DNA of 20,251 nucleotides from NCBI GenBank assembly GCA_022508725.1, contig JAFLUR010000003.1, positions 1 to 20,251 of the forward strand, in the 5' to 3' direction. Positions 15,314 through 20,251 of this stretch are shown here, piece by piece; within the stretch, counting starts at the first letter, position 1, and each line of letters starts with the position of its first letter. A program made the position numbers and the translations under genes. The DNA is from Oscillospiraceae bacterium. GTDB lineage: Bacteria; Bacillota; Clostridia; UBA1381. The notes under the pieces were generated by a model. That model searched no databases. It worked only from the letters and a program-made list of their open reading frames with translations, and had not been told where the DNA came from.

Positions 15314-15409
15314 AGAACCGGGTTTTTGTGCATATGACAAATAATCTCACCCCCGTCCGCAATACGATCAATAAAATTCATATGTTTTTTACATATTTTA
15401 ATAATTCTA

Positions 15410-15438
15410 TTGATTTTTCGGGCGGATTGTTGTAAAAT
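15410..15438 (+). promoter_or_regulatory. sigma-A promoter of ileS
   Basis: TTGATT (15410-15415), a 17-bp spacer and TAAAAT (15433-15438). The expected start is near 15445, leaving only about 48 nt of leader, too short for a T-box. Confidence 0.65.
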
Positions 15439-15492
15439 ATAAAGAGTGTAAATAAAGATGTAAACCAAATAAGGAAAGGATGTAAAATATAA

Positions 15493-18276
15493 ATGTGCGA
15501 AAAATGCGATGATTACACAAAATCGGTCAATCTTCCGAAAACGGATTTCCCCATGAGGGCAAATCTTCCCGAAAGAGAGCCGAAAATGCTCGAATATTGG
15601 GAAAGCATGGATTTATACAACGAACTTAAAAAGAGAAACAAAGATAAAAAGCCGTTTATTCTGCATGACGGACCTCCGTACGCAAACGGAGACATACACA
15701 TGGGGCACGCGCTCAACAAGATTTTAAAGGATATAATAATCCGCTACAAAAATCTGCGCGGATATTACGCTCCGTATGTTCCCGGCTGGGATACTCACGG
15801 ACTCCCCATCGAAAGACAGGCGATAAAGAAATTGGGCATAAACAGGCATGAGGCGGGCGTTGTGAAATTCAGGCAGGCATGCCGTGAGTTTGCGCTCAGT
15901 CATGTGGAAAAGCAGAAAGCGCAGTTTAAAAGACTCGGCATTCTCGGCGATTGGGATAACCCGTATCTTACCCTCAACAACGAATTTGTCGCAAAGCAGA
16001 TAGAAGTGTTCGGGGAAATGGCGGAAAAGGGGCTTATATATAAGGGCTTAAAACCCGTTTACTGGTGTCCCGACTGCGAAACGGCGCTTGCCGAGGCGGA
16101 AATCGAATATGCCGAGGATAAGACGAATTCGATATATGTAAAATTTGCCGTTAAGGACGATAAGGGGTTGTTCGGGGGACTTGAAAACGTGTATTTCGTG
16201 ATATGGACAACCACAACATGGACGCTCCCCGGAAACGTTGCGATCAGCCTGAATCCCGATTTCGAATATTCGCTTGCAAAGGCTCCGAACGGCGAAATCT
16301 ATGTGCTTGCCACCGAGCTTATCGATAATGTCAAAAAAGCCGCCGGCATAAGCGAAGAACTCGAGATCGTAAAAAAATTCAAGGGCTCTGATTTGGAATA
16401 TATTACCTGTTATCATCCGTTTATCGACAGAGAAAGCCTTGTTATCGTCGGTGATCATGTAACTCTCGAAGCCGGTACCGGCTGTGTTCATACAGCTCCC
16501 GGATTCGGTGCGGAGGACTATGTCGTATGCTGCAAATATCCCGAGCTTGACATTGTCGTTCCCGTCGATTCAAAGGGCTATCTTACGGAAGAAGCCGGAG
16601 AATTTGCGGGCTTGTTCTATGAAAAATCAAATGAGAAAATACTTGAAAAGCTTACCGGAACAAACAATCTGCTTGCGACCGAGGCAATCGTCCATCAGTA
16701 TCCTCATTGCTGGAGATGCAAAGAGCCTATCATTTTCCGCGCGACGGATCAGTGGTTCGCATCGGTTGACGCGCTTAAAGATGACGCCTGCAAAGCTATC
16801 GAGGGTGTAAAATGGATACCCGCATGGGGCGAGGACAGAATCACATCAATGGTCCGCGACAGAAACGACTGGTGTATTTCAAGACAGAGAACGTGGGGCG
16901 TGCCTATTCCCATGTTCTATTGCGCCGACTGCGGCAAGGAAATCACGACAAAGGAAACCATCAAGGCTGTTGCCGATCTGTTCAGAAAAGAGGGTCCGGA
17001 CAAATGGTGGGAGCTTGAAGCGGACGAGATAGTTCCCGAGGGTCTTAAATGCGAGTGCGGCTGCGGACATTTCACAAAGGAACATGATATTATGGACGTT
17101 TGGTTTGATTCAGGCTCAAGCCATGCCGCCGTATGCGAGGAAAGAGACGATCTGTCATATCCCGCCGATATGTATCTTGAGGGAAACGATCAATACAGAG
17201 GCTGGTTCCAGTCATCGCTTCTTACAAGCATCGCAACTCAGGGAAAAGCTCCGTACAGCATCGTTATAACTCACGGAATGATACAGGACGGCGACGGCAA
17301 GAAAATGTCGAAATCGCTCGGAAATACCATTTCTCCGCAGGATATTATAAAACAGTACGGCGCCGATGTGCTCAGACTGTGGGTCGTTTCGGCGGATTAC
17401 AGGACCGATATGCGTATGTCCCAAGAAGCGCTTAAACAGCTTTCCGAGGGCTACAGAAAGATACGCAATACCGCGCGGTATATTCTCAGCAATATAAACG
17501 ATTTCGATCCCGATAATGATATGGTTGCTTATGAGGATATGCCGGAAATAGACAGATGGGCTGTAATGAAGCTTAATCAAATGATAGAAAAGGCCGTAAA
17601 CTCGTATGAAAACTATGAGTTCCATCTGCTTTATCACGCCGTTCACAAATTCTGCGTCGTTGATATGAGCAATTTCTATCTTGACATACTCAAATCAAGA
17701 CTTTATACCGAAAAACCGGACTCACCCCTCCGCAGAAGCGCACAGTCGGCAATGTATATGATACTCAGCGCCATGGTCAAAATCCTCTCTCCGGTAATAT
17801 CCTTTACCGCAGAGGAAATATGGCAGTTTATGCCGCATATCGCCGGCGAGGACAAAACAAGCGTATCTTTTGCTCAAATGCCCGTACCCGATGAAAAATA
17901 CGCAGACAACGCGCTTGAGGAAAAATGGAATAAAATCATTGATGTGCGGAACGATGTTCTGAAGGCTCTCGAATTTGCGAGAAACGAAAAGAAAATCGGA
18001 AAATCTCTCGATGCGGCGGTAAGCGTTTACGCGGACGGCGAATTGAAAGACTTCCTAAAATCGATCGAACCCGAGCTTGCCGAGATATTTATAACATCTC
18101 ATGCGAATGTGGCAGACAGCGCCGACGAATGTACCTTTGACGGCGAGCTTGTAAAGGTCGGGGTCGCTCAGGCACCGGGACAAAAATGCGAAAGATGCTG
18201 GATATACAGCGACACGGTGGGAACCATCGAGGGATATGAAAAAATCTGCTCCGACTGTTATAATAAGATAAAATAA
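15493..18276 (+). CDS. ileS: isoleucyl-tRNA synthetase
   Basis: Class I aminoacyl-tRNA synthetase that charges tRNA-Ile and edits misactivated valine. 927 aa, normal for the bacterial type. The N-terminus has the family block NLPKTDFPMRANLPEREP. The HIGH motif is HMGH at 69-72 and the KMSKS motif is complete at 604-608. The CP1 editing domain includes WTTTTWTLPGN and GTGCVHTAPGFGAEDY. The C-terminus carries a zinc-binding CERC...CSDC set (Cys899, 902, 919, 922), as in the bacterial rather than eukaryote-like type. The only in-frame start near the SD is the ATG at 15493, after an in-frame stop just upstream; the SD AAGGAAAGGA lies about 12 bases before it. It has its own promoter and is followed by a strong terminator, so it is largely monocistronic. 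Confidence 0.97.
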   Translation: MCEKCDDYTKSVNLPKTDFPMRANLPEREPKMLEYWESMDLYNELKKRNKDKKPFILHDGPPYANGDIHMGHALNKILKDIIIRYKNLRGYYAPYVPGWDTHGLPIERQAIKKLGINRHEAGVVKFRQACREFALSHVEKQKAQFKRLGILGDWDNPYLTLNNEFVAKQIEVFGEMAEKGLIYKGLKPVYWCPDCETALAEAEIEYAEDKTNSIYVKFAVKDDKGLFGGLENVYFVIWTTTTWTLPGNVAISLNPDFEYSLAKAPNGEIYVLATELIDNVKKAAGISEELEIVKKFKGSDLEYITCYHPFIDRESLVIVGDHVTLEAGTGCVHTAPGFGAEDYVVCCKYPELDIVVPVDSKGYLTEEAGEFAGLFYEKSNEKILEKLTGTNNLLATEAIVHQYPHCWRCKEPIIFRATDQWFASVDALKDDACKAIEGVKWIPAWGEDRITSMVRDRNDWCISRQRTWGVPIPMFYCADCGKEITTKETIKAVADLFRKEGPDKWWELEADEIVPEGLKCECGCGHFTKEHDIMDVWFDSGSSHAAVCEERDDLSYPADMYLEGNDQYRGWFQSSLLTSIATQGKAPYSIVITHGMIQDGDGKKMSKSLGNTISPQDIIKQYGADVLRLWVVSADYRTDMRMSQEALKQLSEGYRKIRNTARYILSNINDFDPDNDMVAYEDMPEIDRWAVMKLNQMIEKAVNSYENYEFHLLYHAVHKFCVVDMSNFYLDILKSRLYTEKPDSPLRRSAQSAMYMILSAMVKILSPVISFTAEEIWQFMPHIAGEDKTSVSFAQMPVPDEKYADNALEEKWNKIIDVRNDVLKALEFARNEKKIGKSLDAAVSVYADGELKDFLKSIEPELAEIFITSHANVADSADECTFDGELVKVGVAQAPGQKCERCWIYSDTVGTIEGYEKICSDCYNKIK

Positions 18277-18292
18277 TTTTACAAAAATAATC

Positions 18293-18321
18293 TTGATTTA
18301 ATATTTGATTTGTGATAAGAT
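18293..18321 (+). promoter_or_regulatory. possible aroB promoter overlapping the ileS terminator
   Basis: TTGATT (18293-18298), a 17-bp spacer and TAAGAT (18316-18321), with TGA before the -10 as an extended element. Starting near 18328, the transcript would begin inside the left arm of the terminator stem and so escape termination. The -10 is weak, so this is tentative. Confidence 0.4.
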
Positions 18322-18361
18322 AAAACAAGGGTCTTTGTTGCCCTTGTTTTATTTGTTTTTT
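18321..18361 (+). terminator. intrinsic terminator after ileS
   Basis: A perfect 11-bp stem pairs TAAAACAAGGG (18321-18331) with CCCTTGTTTTA (18341-18351) around a 9-nt loop, followed by TTTGTTTTTT. It ends about 17 bp before the aroB ATG and abuts the aroB SD (AAAGGAG). Confidence 0.85.
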
Positions 18362-18378
18362 GAAAAAAGGAGCTTGTT

Positions 18379-19461
18379 ATGGAAAAACTGCATCTTGATC
18401 CGGGTGAAAATTCTTACGATATAATATTTGAAAAAGATTGGTCTTATCTGTTAAAGGGACTTGAAGATATAGGCGCGCCGAAAAAACTGCTTGTCGTCAC
18501 CGATACAAACGTTGATAAGCTGTATGCCGGCGAGGTATGCCGAATTCTCGAAAATTCGGGATATATTGCGGCAAAGCATATATTTGCGGCGGGTGAGGAA
18601 AATAAGAACATGGATTCCATCCTCGGGATATGCAAAAGCGCGGCGGAGCATAAGCTGGACAGAAAGAGCATGATGATCGCCCTCGGCGGCGGAGTTACCG
18701 GCGATATGACCGGATTTGCGGCGGCAATTTATATGCGCGGCATCAGATTTGTTCAAATTCCCACAACTCTGCTTGCTCAATCCGATTCGAGCGTCGGCGG
18801 CAAAACGGGAGTGGATTTTGCCGGGAGCAAAAATATTCTCGGCTCGTTCCATCAGCCGTCTCTTGTATATATAAATGTTTCCGTACTTAAAACGCTGCCC
18901 GAAAAAGAATTCATATCGGGTATGGGCGAGGTCATAAAGCACGGGATCATATATGACAGCGAATTTTTCGATTATCTTACCGGAAATTCCGAAAAGGTCA
19001 AATCGCTTGACGAAGATACACTTATAAAAATGTCGGTGAAGAATTGTTCCATAAAAGCGGACGTTGTTACGAAAGACGAAAAAGAACATGATCTGCGCGC
19101 AATTCTGAATTTCGGGCATACCATAGGTCATGCCGCGGAAAGCAGCTTTAATTTTACCGAAACGCACGGCGCGTGCGTGGGACTCGGAATGTGCGCCGCG
19201 TCATATATCGCATACCGCCGCGGAATGATCGACAAAGACGTTTTCGAAAAAATAATATCGGCCGAAAAGCTGTACGGTCTTCCCGTTTCGCACAGCGGCA
19301 CGGATCCCGACGCCGTATACGGGTTTATGAAGAACGACAAAAAGAAAGACGGCGATATCCTTAAATTTATTCTGCCCGAGAAAATAGGCAAAGTCGTGCA
19401 GAAAACAGATGTTACAAAAGATGAAATTTATGCGGCGCTTGAATATATAAAGCAAAAATAA
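18379..19461 (+). CDS. aroB: 3-dehydroquinate synthase
   Basis: Second enzyme of the shikimate pathway: NAD+- and metal-dependent conversion of DAHP to 3-dehydroquinate. 360 aa, full length. The NAD-binding block is GGGVTGDMTGFAAAIYMRG (103-121). IPTTLLAQSDSSVGGKTGVD (127-146) and KNILGSFHQP (151-160) follow. The metal ligands are Glu184 in GMGEVIKHG, His247 in NFGHTIGH and His263 in ETHG. AAAGGAG lies seven bases before the ATG. No other aromatic-pathway gene is nearby: it sits between ileS and lspA, 29 bp before the latter, and is probably co-transcribed with lspA. Confidence 0.96.
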   Translation: MEKLHLDPGENSYDIIFEKDWSYLLKGLEDIGAPKKLLVVTDTNVDKLYAGEVCRILENSGYIAAKHIFAAGEENKNMDSILGICKSAAEHKLDRKSMMIALGGGVTGDMTGFAAAIYMRGIRFVQIPTTLLAQSDSSVGGKTGVDFAGSKNILGSFHQPSLVYINVSVLKTLPEKEFISGMGEVIKHGIIYDSEFFDYLTGNSEKVKSLDEDTLIKMSVKNCSIKADVVTKDEKEHDLRAILNFGHTIGHAAESSFNFTETHGACVGLGMCAASYIAYRRGMIDKDVFEKIISAEKLYGLPVSHSGTDPDAVYGFMKNDKKKDGDILKFILPEKIGKVVQKTDVTKDEIYAALEYIKQK

Positions 19462-19490
19462 AATTCCGGAAGGAGAGAATATTCGTATAT

Positions 19491-19979
19491 ATGTGGGTTT
19501 GGATTGTTACCGCTGCGGCGGTCATAGGATTCGATCAGCTTACAAAGCTTATGGTATTGAAAAATATTTCACAGTATGACACTGTAAGAGTGATAAAAGG
19601 AGTTATAGATTTCGTAAACGTAAAAAATACAGGCGCGGCATTTTCGATGATGAATAACGCCACATGGTTTCTTGCAATCGTTTCGGCTGTATTCTGCGCG
19701 GGACTTGTTATATATTTGATAAAAGAAAAACCCCGGGACAGACTGTACCGCACCGGGTTGTGCCTGATGTTTGCCGGCGCGTTCGGCAACGGCTTGGACA
19801 GGGTATTCCGGGGATATGTCGTTGATTTTATAAAAACGGTCTTTATTGATTTCCCCGTTTTTAACATAGCGGACATATCGATCGTTACGGGCGCTGTGCT
19901 TTGTATTATATATCTTGCTTTTTTGAATGAAAACAACGACGAAAAGAACAGTGAGGAAAATGGAAAGAATAGTGCTTAA
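19491..19979 (+). CDS. lspA: lipoprotein signal peptidase (signal peptidase II)
   Basis: Membrane aspartyl protease that removes the signal peptide from diacylglyceryl-prolipoproteins. 162 aa with four membrane segments at about 3-20, 56-77, 86-104 and 124-146. Family motifs are FDQLTK (14-19), NTGAAFSMM (46-54), GAFGNGLDR (96-104), GYVVDFI (108-114) and FNIADISI (124-131). The catalytic dyad is Asp112 and Asp128. The C-terminal tail is charged and Asn/Glu-rich. The SD GGAG lies about 15 bases before the ATG, longer than ideal, but no better start is present. Its 3' end overlaps the start of the next gene by 20 bp. Confidence 0.95.
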   Translation: MWVWIVTAAAVIGFDQLTKLMVLKNISQYDTVRVIKGVIDFVNVKNTGAAFSMMNNATWFLAIVSAVFCAGLVIYLIKEKPRDRLYRTGLCLMFAGAFGNGLDRVFRGYVVDFIKTVFIDFPVFNIADISIVTGAVLCIIYLAFLNENNDEKNSEENGKNSA

Positions 19980-20251
19980 ACCCAACGAAGAACACACGGG
20001 AGAACGGATAGATAAATATATAAGCTCGGTATGCGATGATATTTCGCGCTCCTATGCGGCAAAGCTGGCGGAAAACGGACATATCCTGCTGAAGGAAAAG
20101 GCGGTAGATAAAAAATACAAGATCAAGCGCGGCGATGAGATCGCAATAGATCTGCCCGAACCCGAGATACTTGACGCAGTCCCCGAAAATATACCTCTTG
20201 ATATTGTATATGAAGACGCTAATAAAGCAGATACATCTCCTCAAAATAACG
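19960..20251 (+). CDS. RluD-family 23S rRNA pseudouridine synthase, 3'-truncated by the window
   Basis: Only the first 97 codons are present. They encode an S4-type RNA-binding domain: GERIDKYISS (14-23), DDISRSYAAKLAENGHILL (26-44) and KYKIKRGDEIAIDLPEPE, followed by ENIPLDIVYED. This is the usual N-terminus of RluA/RluD-type synthases that isomerise uridines in large-subunit rRNA. The catalytic HRLD-type motif would lie beyond the edge. The start ATG at 19960 overlaps the lspA end by 20 bp, with GAGG close upstream. The last dozen residues (ANKADTSPQNN) do not resemble the family, which continues here with a VVNKPxGMVVHP-like stretch. The end may be a contig-edge artefact. Confidence 0.82.
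   Translation, partial: MERIVLKPNEEHTGERIDKYISSVCDDISRSYAAKLAENGHILLKEKAVDKKYKIKRGDEIAIDLPEPEILDAVPENIPLDIVYEDANKADTSPQNN

Overview
The window looks like a chromosomal segment of a Clostridia-class Firmicute. The evidence is the gene content (ruvCAB with queA, ileS with lspA and an rluD-type gene), strong AGGAGG-type ribosome binding sites, sigma-A promoters close to consensus, GTG and TTG starts, and a secreted amidase with a copper-amine-oxidase-like N-terminal domain of the kind common in that class. A large secreted pectin-esterase-like protein and a KDG-kinase-like sugar kinase suggest a plant-polysaccharide-using, perhaps gut, anaerobe. That ecological reading is inference. I see no rRNA, tRNA, CRISPR array, insertion sequence or phage gene.

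Layout. (1) 1-621: an unrecognised membrane protein, possibly cut by the left edge, followed by a terminator shared with the opposite strand. (2) 757-4452, minus strand: an operon driven by a promoter with perfect consensus hexamers. It holds a structured leader with a doubtful small ORF, a Nudix-DUF429 fusion protein, a fructosamine-kinase-family protein and an M20 amidohydrolase. (3) 4477-9581, plus strand: a back-to-back promoter leads into ruvC, ruvA and ruvB (Holliday-junction processing), then a secreted N-acetylmuramoyl-L-alanine amidase and queA. (4) 9625-10733: a pfkB-family sugar kinase with its own promoter. (5) 10880-15245, minus strand: a 1382-residue secreted multidomain protein with a CE12-like SGNH esterase, convergent with the kinase and separated from it by two strong terminators. 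(6) 15246-15492: an intergenic stretch with divergent promoters and a 25-bp inverted repeat. (7) 15410-20251, plus strand: ileS, then aroB behind a terminator, then lspA and the start of an RluD-family pseudouridine synthase that runs off the right edge.

How the genes work together. RuvABC form the branch-migration and resolution machine for recombination intermediates. QueA makes a late step of queuosine tRNA modification. LspA processes lipoprotein signal peptides. AroB feeds the shikimate pathway. The minus-strand operon pairs a glycation-repair-type kinase, a Nudix hydrolase fused to a predicted RNase H-fold domain, and an amidohydrolase. This could be a metabolite-damage or salvage module, but its substrates cannot be read from sequence. 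The esterase and the KDG-kinase-like protein could act at opposite ends of pectin catabolism. The least explained parts are the Nudix-DUF429 operon with its leader, the modular esterase, and the inverted repeat upstream of it.
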